A program made the translations under genes and the position numbers. The notes beneath the pieces are model-generated. The model was not told the origin of the DNA, did not search any database, and saw only the letters and a program-made list of their open reading frames with translations. Of a DNA stretch of 64,000 bases, positions 40,375-49,224 are shown piece after piece. Origin of the DNA: an uncultured Candidatus Actinomarinales bacterium (GTDB lineage Bacteria > Actinomycetota > Acidimicrobiia > Actinomarinales > Actinomarinaceae); assembly GCA_943840565.1 (NCBI GenBank), contig CALSUY010000001.1, forward strand, positions 186,001 to 250,000, in the 5' to 3' direction. The stretch's first letter is position 1. Every line of letters starts with the position of its first letter.

Positions 40375-40882
40375 CACAGATGCTATAGACGTATATGGAA
40401 AAACCAAAATTGCAGGTGAGATTATGGTTAAAAATAAAACTGTTATTAGATCAAGTATTATTGGTCCAGAGTACGCTACAGGTAGATCTCTACTTAATTG
40501 GTTTTACCATGAACAGTCTGACTCAGTAAATGGATTTAACAATCATTTATGGAATGGTGTTACAACACTAAATTTTGCAAATGTTATTAATGGAATCATA
40601 GAAAATAATTATGATGCAGGTTTAATCCAGCATTTAATACCATCAGATGTTGTTACTAAATATGAATTATTACACCTCTTCGCAAAATACTTTAAAAAGG
40701 ACATAGGCATAAATAAAACCGAGGCTGATACCGTGATAAACAGAACACTGAGCACACTAAATCCTGAACAAAACAAAATACTTTGGAAATTTGGGGGGTA
40801 TGACGAAATACCTAGTGTTGAGGAAAATATTGAAGAACTTTCAAGATACAGCTTAACTCAGGAATTATTGGTTAATCAATGA
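40361..40882 (+). pseudogene. RmlD-like sugar reductase, N-terminal half missing
   Basis: This 173-residue reading frame matches the second half of RmlD-like reductases: it starts at the catalytic motif DVYGKTKIAGEIMV (YxxxK), then has RSSIIGPEYATGRSLLNWF and GFNNHLWNGVTTLNFANVI, which are strongly diagnostic. The Rossmann N-terminus (about 110-130 residues with GxxGxxG) is absent, because the previous gene occupies that space. Either about 350-400 bases are deleted here in the cell, or the assembly skipped them. In intact form the enzyme reduces a 4-keto nucleotide sugar. Immediately downstream is a WecB-like epimerase, the order seen in FnlB-FnlC/CapF-CapG pathways for N-acetylfucosamine-type sugars. 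Confidence 0.65.
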
Positions 40883-42036
40883 AAGATATAGCTATCATTT
40901 TAGGTATTAGGCCTGACGTTATTCGTGCTAGTAAAATTCTCAAGCTACTGGAGAGCAGTAACAATTTAACATATGATTTTATTTGGTCTGGCCAGCACTA
41001 TTCAGAAAATATGAAAGATGTATTTTTTGAACAATTAAATGTTCCAAAGCCAAACGTAGAGTTTGAAATTGAAAAAGGAAACGACGCAGCAATTGTCAGT
41101 TCAGTTATTAAGAATATATATAATCATTTAGAAAAAAATAAATATAAAGCCGTAATATTTCTAGGGGATACAAATACAGTTATGGGCTCAATTGCTGTTG
41201 CTCAACATAATATCCCAATTGTTCATATTGAAGGATGTATGAGGTCTTACGACTGGAGAATGCCAGAGGAAAAATATAGAACAACAATAGATCATTTATC
41301 TGACAGGATATATGCATATCTTGATGGATACAAAAATCAAGGTCTGAAAGAAGGTATATCTGAACAAATAATCAAAGTTACAGGAAATCCTATTGTTGAC
41401 ATTATTAATGAAAACAAAAATTTATTTGAATCTGGAGATCAGTTTCTATCTCAAGAAATTTCAAAATTAATAGAAAAGGATGAATTCCTTCTTGCAACTG
41501 TACACCGTCGAGAGAATGTACTTGAGGAATCAAGTTTAAAAGAAATAGTAAATCTAATAAATAAAACAGATAAAAATGTGATTTTTCCAATGGGGTACAC
41601 AACTCAGAAGAAAATGAAGGAATTTAATTTGAATCTTAAATCAAATGTTTATGTCTGTGATCCAATTGGTTATCTTGAGTTTATGCATTTACTTGGTAGA
41701 TCAGATTATGTATTATCAGATTCAGGTACTGTTGTCGAAGAGGCTTGTATATTGGGAACAGCAAGTATTCAATTAAGATTTTCAACGGAAAGACCAGAGG
41801 TGTATGATGTTGAGTCTTCAGTTAAGTTTGATCCATCTGAAAAACATACTGACTATGAATCATTTATTTCTAAAGTTGAAAGTTTGAAAAATACAAATTG
41901 GGAACAACCATTCGGAGATGGAACAGCTTCTGAGAAAATTGTACAAGATTTAGTTAATCTTTCAGACACAGATTCATTCAAAAAACATGCGCCAAGTGAT
42001 TATCCATTTGATATAAGTAATTCTCTTAAAGGATGA
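40879..42036 (+). CDS. Non-hydrolysing UDP-N-acetylglucosamine 2-epimerase family, WecB/CapG-like
   Basis: A 385-residue GT-B fold epimerase. Family blocks are LGIRPDVIRASKIL, IWSGQHYSENM, FLGDTNTVMGSIAVA, VHIEGCMRSYDWRMPEEKYRTTIDHLSD, TVHRRENV and DSGTVVEEACILG. The active-site aspartate, glutamates and histidine of WecB appear to be kept (D in GDTNT, E in HIEG and PEEK, H in TVHRRE). The HIEGCMRSYD block differs from the usual HVEAGLRS and resembles CapG/FnlC, which epimerise late intermediates of UDP-N-acetyl-L-fucosamine synthesis. A second, more canonical WecB is at 51421. It overlaps the preceding reductase by four bases and the following glycosyltransferase by four. Confidence 0.8.
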   Translation: MKDIAIILGIRPDVIRASKILKLLESSNNLTYDFIWSGQHYSENMKDVFFEQLNVPKPNVEFEIEKGNDAAIVSSVIKNIYNHLEKNKYKAVIFLGDTNTVMGSIAVAQHNIPIVHIEGCMRSYDWRMPEEKYRTTIDHLSDRIYAYLDGYKNQGLKEGISEQIIKVTGNPIVDIINENKNLFESGDQFLSQEISKLIEKDEFLLATVHRRENVLEESSLKEIVNLINKTDKNVIFPMGYTTQKKMKEFNLNLKSNVYVCDPIGYLEFMHLLGRSDYVLSDSGTVVEEACILGTASIQLRFSTERPEVYDVESSVKFDPSEKHTDYESFISKVESLKNTNWEQPFGDGTASEKIVQDLVNLSDTDSFKKHAPSDYPFDISNSLKG

Positions 42037-43205
42037 AAAGGATACTATTCCACTCTCTTACAATACCTCCCGATAATGTTTCTACTGGGATGTTGGTAGC
42101 TGAGTTAGCAGCTGGATTTAATGAAAATAATATTAAAGTAGAAATACTTGCCAGCACACCACAGTACAATTTTGAAAAGTCAAAGCCAAACAATTTATCC
42201 ATCATAGATAAGCTGTACTCACAATCTGAATACAAAGGCGTAAAAATCTATCATGTAAATTCAAAAACAAGAAGTTTTAAAGAATCTAGAAGGATATTTC
42301 AGTGGATGCGATTTCATTATTACTCACTACGTTTTTTATACAAGGCAAGAAAAACCTACGAACATATCTTTATTTTTAGTTATCCGCCAACAATGAATTT
42401 AGTAAGTATTTTCGTTTATAAAATATTAAAACTTAAAGTTACCTATTCAGTTTGGGAGCTTTATCCAGAGATAGCTAATAACTTAAGTCTATTTAAATCA
42501 AAGTTACTTACAAGGATATTTAAAAAGCTAGATACATATTCAATGAAGAATACTAATAATTTAGTCGTCAATTCTCCTGAGCTCCGAAATTATTTAATAA
42601 CAAATAGAGATTTGTCACAAAAAAATATTGAAGTTATTACGCACTTTTCCCCTTATCCATTAAGTGAGAATTATCCCAATCTAGATTTAAAAAAGATGTT
42701 TTATGCAGGGAATCTTGGTAAGCCACAAAATTTAGAAAAGTTCATTCAAATGTCTATTGAACATGATGTTAAGTGGGAGCTTGATATTTATGGTGCTGGG
42801 ACCGAGTACGTAAATATTGAAAAGTATGTAAATGCTGAAATTAATCTTAATAAACATATTGAACGGAATGAACTAATAGAAAAAATCTCTGACATACCCG
42901 TAGCTTTAATTTCTCTTGATGAACGTATAACTATTGAGGGATTTCCAGGTAAAACATTTGACTATCTTTCAATGAATAAGGTTTTGCTATCAATTTCAAA
43001 TAAGGAGTCCGCTGTTGCAAAGTTTATAGAGAAATATAGCCTTGGTGTGAATATAGAACCTGATTCAGTGGAATCATTTTTAGATGCATTTGAAAAATTA
43101 TCATCGAGACAATTTTTATCTGAAACATTGTTAAATGTAAGCAATATTAATAAGAACCAGATCGAAAAATCAGAGATAGTTAAAAAGTATTTAACCTTGA
43201 TTTAG
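42033..43205 (+). CDS. Glycosyltransferase family 4, WbuB-like
   Basis: A 390-residue GT-B enzyme. The N-terminus MKRILFHSLTIPPDNVSTGML with VEILASTPQYN and the mid-domain VWELYPEIANNL closely resemble WbuB-type transferases, which usually follow FnlA-FnlB-FnlC genes and add N-acetyl-L-fucosamine. The donor domain has MFYAGNLGKPQNLEKFI and PGKTFDYLSMNKVLLSIS. Position directly after a CapG-like epimerase supports the same context. Its end overlaps the convergent sugar transferase gene by four bases. The transferred sugar is inferred from neighbours only. Confidence 0.78.
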   Translation: MKRILFHSLTIPPDNVSTGMLVAELAAGFNENNIKVEILASTPQYNFEKSKPNNLSIIDKLYSQSEYKGVKIYHVNSKTRSFKESRRIFQWMRFHYYSLRFLYKARKTYEHIFIFSYPPTMNLVSIFVYKILKLKVTYSVWELYPEIANNLSLFKSKLLTRIFKKLDTYSMKNTNNLVVNSPELRNYLITNRDLSQKNIEVITHFSPYPLSENYPNLDLKKMFYAGNLGKPQNLEKFIQMSIEHDVKWELDIYGAGTEYVNIEKYVNAEINLNKHIERNELIEKISDIPVALISLDERITIEGFPGKTFDYLSMNKVLLSISNKESAVAKFIEKYSLGVNIEPDSVESFLDAFEKLSSRQFLSETLLNVSNINKNQIEKSEIVKKYLTLI

Positions 43206-43819
43206 CTTGCACCTTTCCTGGTAACTACATAATAAAAAGTTAAAAATATAATTTTCACATCCACAAATAAGGATCTACTTTCAACATATTCTAAATCCCA
43301 ATAAAGTCTTTCTTGCAAGCTTAGATCCAACCGGCCTTGTATTTGAGCTAAGCCTGTAATACCTGGTTTTACAGTATTCCTTATTTTTTGATAATCTCCG
43401 TACAGATCTGATTCATATTTTACAAGTGGCCTTGGTCCCACAATTGACATTTCTCCTCGTAAGACATTAATAAGGTTCGGTAATTCATCTAAGGACGTTT
43501 TTCTGAGAAAATTACCAATATTGGTAATACGATCATCATTTTCAATTCTTATAGGTTTACTTGGAGTTAATGAAGGTTCAATTGCCTCTTTTTTTGAAAG
43601 TTTTTCATAATGCTCTTGATGTACATCGTCACTAGATAAAGCATCCATTGTTCTAAATTTATACAAAAGAAATGAATTTCCATTTTCACCCACTCTTTGT
43701 TGTTTATATAAACCAGGAGAACCATCAGATATGTAAATTACCATCAAAATAAGTGGGTAAATTACTAGTAGAACCGGAGAAAATATTAGGGTTATTGTAA
43801 TGTCTAATAGTTTTTTCAT
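43202..43819 (-). CDS. Undecaprenyl-phosphate phosphosugar transferase, short PglC-type
   Basis: A 205-residue monotopic phosphoglycosyl transferase. It has one N-terminal re-entrant hydrophobic helix (ITLIFSPVLLVIYPLILMVIY), then FRTMDA, the catalytic Asp-Glu pair in TSLDELPNLINVLRGEMSIVGPRPLV, and PGITGLAQIQGR. This is the short PglC form without the extra N-terminal membrane domain of WbaP. It transfers a sugar 1-phosphate onto undecaprenyl phosphate and so starts a glycan. It is the second priming enzyme in the island, after the WecA type at 29753, suggesting two separate polymers. Length is normal for the short form. Confidence 0.92.
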   Translation of the reverse strand: MKKLLDITITLIFSPVLLVIYPLILMVIYISDGSPGLYKQQRVGENGNSFLLYKFRTMDALSSDDVHQEHYEKLSKKEAIEPSLTPSKPIRIENDDRITNIGNFLRKTSLDELPNLINVLRGEMSIVGPRPLVKYESDLYGDYQKIRNTVKPGITGLAQIQGRLDLSLQERLYWDLEYVESRSLFVDVKIIFLTFYYVVTRKGAS

Positions 43820-43875
43820 ACAATATTTACTTTAAACTATTCAAATTAATGTACTTTAAATAAAAAATATAACAG

Positions 43876-43881
43876 TAGAGT
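43876..43881 (+). promoter_or_regulatory. -10 element of the asparagine-synthase-like gene, leaderless spacing
   Basis: TAGAGT followed by seven bases and the ATG at 43889, without a ribosome-binding site. A TATAAC nine bases further upstream is an alternative. Confidence 0.4.
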
Positions 43882-43888
43882 TAAAGAA

Positions 43889-45349
43889 ATGTGTGGAATA
43901 GGTGGAATTATTAACATTAATAATTCTAAAATTGACCCAGAAATTGCCAATAATATTAAAACCTCACTAGAGCATAGAGGGCCAGACAACTCTTCAATAA
44001 AACACATTTCAGAAACTGTCTCATTGGTCCATACAAGATTAGCCATCATTGATATAGACGATAGATCAAACCAACCATTTCATTCCGACGACAATCGTTA
44101 TTGGATAGTATTCAATGGAGAAATCTACAATTACAAAGAGATTAGAGAAGAACTCGAAAACAAAGGATACAGCTTTCATACATCTGGAGACACCGAGGTT
44201 TTGCTAAAAGGGTTTATATGTTACAAAGAAAAAATTCTAGATAAGCTCAGAGGGCAATTTGCTTTTGCTATATATGATTCAATTGAAAAAACTACATTTT
44301 TAGCTAGAGATAGGATTGGAATAAAACCTTTATATTTTTCAAAATATAAAGAATGGATAGTTTTCGGATCTGAAATGAAAACTATTGAATCCTCAAAATT
44401 AATACCATTCATTCCGGATACAGAATCATACATGACTTACATGAGACATTTATGTATCCCAGGAAGTAGTACTGGTAATAAAAATATTTCCAAAGTTAGA
44501 CCAGGAGAGTATGTTACTTTTTCTAAAAGTGGTGAAATTAAAACATATAAATACTGGGATCCGTTTAGTTTTGAAATAGATTACGAGATGAGTGAGAGTG
44601 ATGCAAGTGACGAATTAGAAAGACTACTTATTGAATCAGTGGAGTATAGAAAAGTAAGTGATGTTGAAGTTGGACTATTCCTTTCTGGTGGATTGGACTC
44701 CTCATTAATAGGGAAACTCATGAAGGCAGGTAGTCAAAGTAAATTGAAAGGTTTTAATATCGATTATGAGGAACACTTTGATGGCTACAAAGGGGAAGTA
44801 TCTGAGGCTGAATACGCATCATCAAATATTGATATAGAGTTAATTAAAGAAAAAATAGCATATAGAGACTTTAAAACTTTATTAAATAATTACTCAAACT
44901 ACCAAGATGATTTAAATGGTGACGAAGTTGGCATTCCTCTTTATTTTCTTGGAAAATCTGCAAGGTCGAAAGGAATTACAGTTGTTCAAGTTGGAGAAGG
45001 GGCTGATGAATTATTTTATGGTTACGAACATTGGCTTAGATATCTAAAACTTAATAGATTCATTAAGCCGATTATGAAAAATAATTCTAGAGTTTCAGGA
45101 TTTTCAAACCATAGGTTAAATTTGTTATCAAACATTATATTTAATCGAACATCTTTTCCGGGTGGAGCTTTAGGTTTCAATTTATCAGAGATCAATAGAC
45201 TTGTTGATGGAGGCATTTCAGAGAACCCATCTTCGTTACATTATGTTGCGGAACCTTCTAATTGCCTTTATATTCCTCTATCCTTTGACTGTAATTTTCA
45301 AAAGAGATTTTACTTTGACTTCATTATTTTTAATAGGTTTTGTAATTAA
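43889..45349 (+). CDS. asnB: Asparagine-synthase-like glutamine amidotransferase, C-terminus lost at a junction
   Basis: Cys2 of MCGIGGI is the N-terminal glutaminase nucleophile; HRGPDNSSIKH, NGEIYNYKEIRE and ARDRIGIKPLYF complete that domain. The synthetase PP-loop SGGLDSS is at 266-272, followed by EGADELFYGYEHW. In polysaccharide clusters such enzymes amidate uronic acids; adjacent uronate-making genes favour that role over asparagine synthesis. The protein should be about 600 residues or more, but homology stops at about residue 450. From roughly 45240 the reading is an out-of-frame copy of a flippase gene, so the true 3' end is missing. The stop at 45349 is incidental. Confidence 0.85.
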   Translation: MCGIGGIININNSKIDPEIANNIKTSLEHRGPDNSSIKHISETVSLVHTRLAIIDIDDRSNQPFHSDDNRYWIVFNGEIYNYKEIREELENKGYSFHTSGDTEVLLKGFICYKEKILDKLRGQFAFAIYDSIEKTTFLARDRIGIKPLYFSKYKEWIVFGSEMKTIESSKLIPFIPDTESYMTYMRHLCIPGSSTGNKNISKVRPGEYVTFSKSGEIKTYKYWDPFSFEIDYEMSESDASDELERLLIESVEYRKVSDVEVGLFLSGGLDSSLIGKLMKAGSQSKLKGFNIDYEEHFDGYKGEVSEAEYASSNIDIELIKEKIAYRDFKTLLNNYSNYQDDLNGDEVGIPLYFLGKSARSKGITVVQVGEGADELFYGYEHWLRYLKLNRFIKPIMKNNSRVSGFSNHRLNLLSNIIFNRTSFPGGALGFNLSEINRLVDGGISENPSSLHYVAEPSNCLYIPLSFDCNFQKRFYFDFIIFNRFCN

Positions 45350-46199
45350 TGAGTTGATACATGTTGCACTTGCATTTTATCAAGCCAATGGCGATTTTGT
45401 TACTAGTTCAAAGCAAATTGCTATTCGGACAATACTATACGGAATAGGTGCCTGGATTATAGTCATGGCTGGCTACCCAATAGTCTGGGTGATTGTATAC
45501 CAAGTTTTTGTATTAGCTATTTTCTTTGGAGTTGCACATTTTTCAATACGTGATAATTATAAAAATCCTAAAAATCATGACAAGAAAGATGTTAGAAATA
45601 AGCTATCAAAATCTGGACAAAAAATGGTGCTAACAACCTTTTCAAGTGCTCTTGTTTCAGAGCTGGATATAGTTTTACTAGGTTTATTTTTTGGGGGACC
45701 CTTACTAGGTGTACTATCTTGGGCTCGAAGAATACTTGAAATACTTTTTCAACTTGTAGCTGCAAGCCTAGATATACTTTTTCCACAACTTTCTAAGGTT
45801 AAGACCAGAGAAGAAGTTATGAATATAAGAAATACATTGAAGAAAGTATTCTTTGCATCTTTTATAATCCCAATTTCATTTTATTTCCTTAGGAACTTTG
45901 CAAGTAGCATCTTTGTTCTCCTTTTAGGTGATGAATTTTCAACTGTTGCTGAGTACACTTCTTATATCTTGTTTTGTCTACCTCTTATGGTGTGGTCAAG
46001 AATAAATATAATTTTCGCAAGAGCCTTAAATTTTGAGATCAATCTTTCAAAAATTATATTTTTAGCTTCAATGATTTCATTGTCAATTTATTTTATTACT
46101 AATCAAATTCTTCAAAACTCAGCTGTAGTTTCTATCATCTTATCTCAAATAACAATTTCAGCTCTTACATCTTATAGTTTCAGGAATTCTTACAAATGA
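45240..46199 (+). pseudogene. Polysaccharide flippase (Wzx-like), N-terminus missing
   Basis: About 320 residues with eight or nine membrane segments. Segments such as KMVLTTFSSALVSELDIVLLGLFFGGPLLGVLSWAR and EFSTVAEYTSYILFCLPLMVWSRINIIFARALN match the later part of Wzx/MVF flippases. The usual first 100-150 residues are missing: upstream, the sequence is the asparagine-synthase-like gene in another frame. The open frame itself begins at 45201, but the homologous part starts near 45240-45260 (NLLIAFIFLYPLTVIF). A deletion or misjoin of roughly a kilobase between the two genes explains both truncations. Its stop overlaps the start of the heparinase-like gene by four bases. Confidence 0.7.
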
Positions 46200-47842
46200 G
46201 AAGATACTTAAGAAAATTTAAATACGAAATTAATAATCTTTTTAAAAAACCTCCACTCATACCTGATAACTTTGATCAAGGAAAATGGAAAGATAAATCA
46301 CAAGTTTTTGACTTGTTAGGGGCAATAGGTAAAGACTTAACTCAAGATTTAAATCTTATTGATATGAAAATATTTGGAGAATCTGTAAATAATAGTTGGA
46401 TTGTCGGTACAGATTTTTTTAAGGGCTACGACTTCTCCAATAGAAAATTAAAGCCTGCCTTTTTCAATATTGCAGATGTAAAAGTGCCCTACGAAGCTTC
46501 GAGGTTGCAACACCTACAAAAACAGAATTTAATTAGCTCTATTGATGCTATGAAGGCACTAGATTCCGAAGCTTTTGTAGTTAAAGTAGATAAATTTCCC
46601 CTAATTTACTGGAATAGTCCCATGGATGTTGCAATCCGCCTAATTAATCTAATAATTCACAGACAGTTTCTTGCTCATAAAAGTAATAGATCTATAATTT
46701 TTGACAATAGTGAAGAATTACTTGATGCTTATATTTCCCAGAATTATCAATATGTAAAAGATAACCTAGAGAATGAGGGCAATGTTGTTGGAAACCATTA
46801 CCTAATAGAACTTTCAGCCATGTTATTTTTTCTTGCTAACTATGAAACTAAAAATAGTGTGATTGATACTGAATTCGTACTTTCAGAATTAGAAAATGAA
46901 ATAACAAATCAGTTTAACGAAGAAGGAACAAATTTTGAAGGTTCTACACATTACGCTGCTTTCGTAACTGAAGCATTGATACTATGCAAAATTTCCATGC
47001 AAGATCTAGATAAAACTTCAGATATTTCATCAGTGATAGATAAATTAATTCTACTAAATAAGAAATTTTTAGAATTGTTAATTATTGATGGTGAATTGTC
47101 ACAAATTGGAGATAATGATTCTGGAAGAATATTTTATTTTGCATTTGAAGAAGAAAAACCGCTAAAGCTTACTTGGTTAATAAAACTGATTGAAAGTCTT
47201 GAAATTAATGAAAATTTAATTATTAATAAAAATAATAATATGAATGAAGTGTCAAAAGAAATTCCAAATTTAAAAGACTACAAACATGTGAAGCATCCAG
47301 AAATAAAATTATTTTCAAAAGATTATCAATCATACGCATACCCAGAGTTTGGGATTTTTATTTGGAGGAATGACTCTGAATATTTAAGTATTAGATGTGG
47401 ACCCGTTGGACAAAATGGAGTAGGAGGTCATTCACATTATGATCAGTTGTCTATTGAATGTTTTACAGATAATAAGTGGATAGCTAGAGATCCAGGAACA
47501 GGTACTTACACAGATGATATTTCTACTAGAAATAAATTTAAATCTTTAGAGTATCACTGGGGCCCTAATCTCAATATTAAGTTTAAAAAAGAAGATGAAT
47601 TTGATTGCTTCAAAATAAATAATATGACTAATGGAAATGTGTTAACTTTTAATATGGAAAATTTTCTTGGGGTAGTTGAATTTAATGGAAGTAAGATATA
47701 TAGGGAAATAAAACTAGATGATGGAATACTTTCAATTCAGGACTTTTCAAAATTACAAAGATTACAACCATACGACTCTTGGGGAGAAAAAACTAGTGGT
47801 ATCAAAAATAAATTTTCAGAAGGGTATAAAAGATTTAGTTGA
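46196..47842 (+). CDS. Heparinase II/III-family polysaccharide lyase-like protein
   Basis: A 548-residue protein. The N-terminal alpha-helical toroid includes YWNSPMDVAIRLINLI, GNHYLIELSAMLFFLANY and FNEEGTNFEGSTHYAAFVTEA, a highly typical block. The C-terminal beta-sandwich has GHSHYDQLSIECFTDNKWIARDPGTGTYT. These are the conserved regions of heparinase II/III (lyase families PL12/PL15/PL21-like). Such genes often sit in exopolysaccharide clusters, where they may trim or release uronate-containing polymer. No signal peptide is seen, which leaves the location unclear. It overlaps the flippase start-to-stop and the next polymerase gene by four bases each. Confidence 0.85.
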   Translation: MRRYLRKFKYEINNLFKKPPLIPDNFDQGKWKDKSQVFDLLGAIGKDLTQDLNLIDMKIFGESVNNSWIVGTDFFKGYDFSNRKLKPAFFNIADVKVPYEASRLQHLQKQNLISSIDAMKALDSEAFVVKVDKFPLIYWNSPMDVAIRLINLIIHRQFLAHKSNRSIIFDNSEELLDAYISQNYQYVKDNLENEGNVVGNHYLIELSAMLFFLANYETKNSVIDTEFVLSELENEITNQFNEEGTNFEGSTHYAAFVTEALILCKISMQDLDKTSDISSVIDKLILLNKKFLELLIIDGELSQIGDNDSGRIFYFAFEEEKPLKLTWLIKLIESLEINENLIINKNNNMNEVSKEIPNLKDYKHVKHPEIKLFSKDYQSYAYPEFGIFIWRNDSEYLSIRCGPVGQNGVGGHSHYDQLSIECFTDNKWIARDPGTGTYTDDISTRNKFKSLEYHWGPNLNIKFKKEDEFDCFKINNMTNGNVLTFNMENFLGVVEFNGSKIYREIKLDDGILSIQDFSKLQRLQPYDSWGEKTSGIKNKFSEGYKRFS

Positions 47843-49224
47843 AGATTAAAGAGCAAAATATAGTTCTATCTATTCTACTTTCTAGTATTTTCCTAGAGGG
47901 CTTAGATGCTTTCTCTATATTTGCAGTTCCATTTCCATGGTTTGGCGTATCCATATTATTACTAATAATTCCTGCATATTATGTTTTTAACTTTGATTTA
48001 AGTTCTTTAAATTTTGGTTCATTAAAATATTGGATTTTATACGTAGTCACTGTAACAATTATTAAAGCTTTTTCTTTTGATCTTGAAATGCCTCAATATG
48101 CTACTAGTACTTATTCTCAATTCATCAGTTTGAGAGTTACGAAAATTATAAGTTTTTTTATTGTCGTGTGGATAATACAGTTTCTGGCCTCGTATTTTAC
48201 TAAAGATCAACTCATTGAGTATATTGCTTATATTGGAGTTATCATTTCAGTCTTGTCGCTGTATTCATATTTCTCATTTTTTCTCGATTTTCCAGATTTT
48301 AATCGAACCAGAGCTGGATCGGGGGGCTGGTCCCAGCCTATCCAAAGAGCTTGTTCAGTTTTAAGAAACTATGGAACATTTCGTGAACCTAGTTTTTTAG
48401 CAGTATGGACAGTACCTTTTATACCTTTAAACTTTTATTTAGCTAGAAAAAATAATAAATGGTATTTTTTATCAATACTTCCAATATTATCACTCATACT
48501 TACAAGAAGTCTTACTGGGGTAATATCAGTATTAGTTGCATGTCTTGTAGTATTGTTTGTTTACTTACTTAAAACTAAAAAACTTGAATTAAATTTTGTA
48601 TATCCAATAATTATGATCCTTTTTGTATCGTTAATCGCCAATAACATAAGTTTTAAATTTCCTCCTTTGGATCCTTCCATGTGTCCGCCTAACTCTGCAG
48701 ATAAGTGCGACTGTAGTATTTACGATGACTCCTTAGATGAAGCTAAAAATTCAGAGAACATCGCTGAAAGTATTTTTTCTAGAGCTACATTAATAGCTGG
48801 GGGAGGACTAGATGGATTTGGAAACTTTTCATATTTAACAAACCATATACTTAATGAAAATATAAAGTTATTTGGCGATGGTCTCGGAAGTTCAAATATT
48901 ATTTACTCCTATAATTTTGAAAAACAAACAGCTCAAGTTAAATCAGGAGAGATAGTATTTAGAAATCCAGGACAGATTGTTTCTTTTAACAACCTATATG
49001 CGAATATTTATTTTTCAAGTGGCTTAATTGGTCTCATCTGGTTTTTATTTATATTGTTTAAATACATGTATTACCTATTTAAAAATACAGAAATTATTAA
49101 TTATTATTTAGCGATTCAGCTTTTTTCGATTCTATTAATGTTTTTCTTCCAAGCTGAGGAGTTGAGCACTCTATTGGGTGTATCTGTTGGATTAATAATT
49201 CTAGAAAGTCATAAAAATGAGTAA
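47839..49224 (+). CDS. O-antigen polymerase/ligase-like membrane protein (Wzy-type), copy 2
   Basis: A 461-residue membrane protein with about ten hydrophobic segments and a long loop (roughly residues 270-370) holding a CPPNSADKCDC cluster. It shares the GTFREPSFL motif, the early LDAFSIFAVPFPWFG segment and overall layout with the protein at 7822-9195, so the two are paralogues in separate glycan loci. The start is TTG 47839, overlapping the heparinase-like stop. With the flippase and glycosyltransferases around it, it probably polymerises the island's glycan. The cysteines could form disulfides outside the membrane. Confidence 0.68.
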   Translation: MKIKEQNIVLSILLSSIFLEGLDAFSIFAVPFPWFGVSILLLIIPAYYVFNFDLSSLNFGSLKYWILYVVTVTIIKAFSFDLEMPQYATSTYSQFISLRVTKIISFFIVVWIIQFLASYFTKDQLIEYIAYIGVIISVLSLYSYFSFFLDFPDFNRTRAGSGGWSQPIQRACSVLRNYGTFREPSFLAVWTVPFIPLNFYLARKNNKWYFLSILPILSLILTRSLTGVISVLVACLVVLFVYLLKTKKLELNFVYPIIMILFVSLIANNISFKFPPLDPSMCPPNSADKCDCSIYDDSLDEAKNSENIAESIFSRATLIAGGGLDGFGNFSYLTNHILNENIKLFGDGLGSSNIIYSYNFEKQTAQVKSGEIVFRNPGQIVSFNNLYANIYFSSGLIGLIWFLFILFKYMYYLFKNTEIINYYLAIQLFSILLMFFFQAEELSTLLGVSVGLIILESHKNE

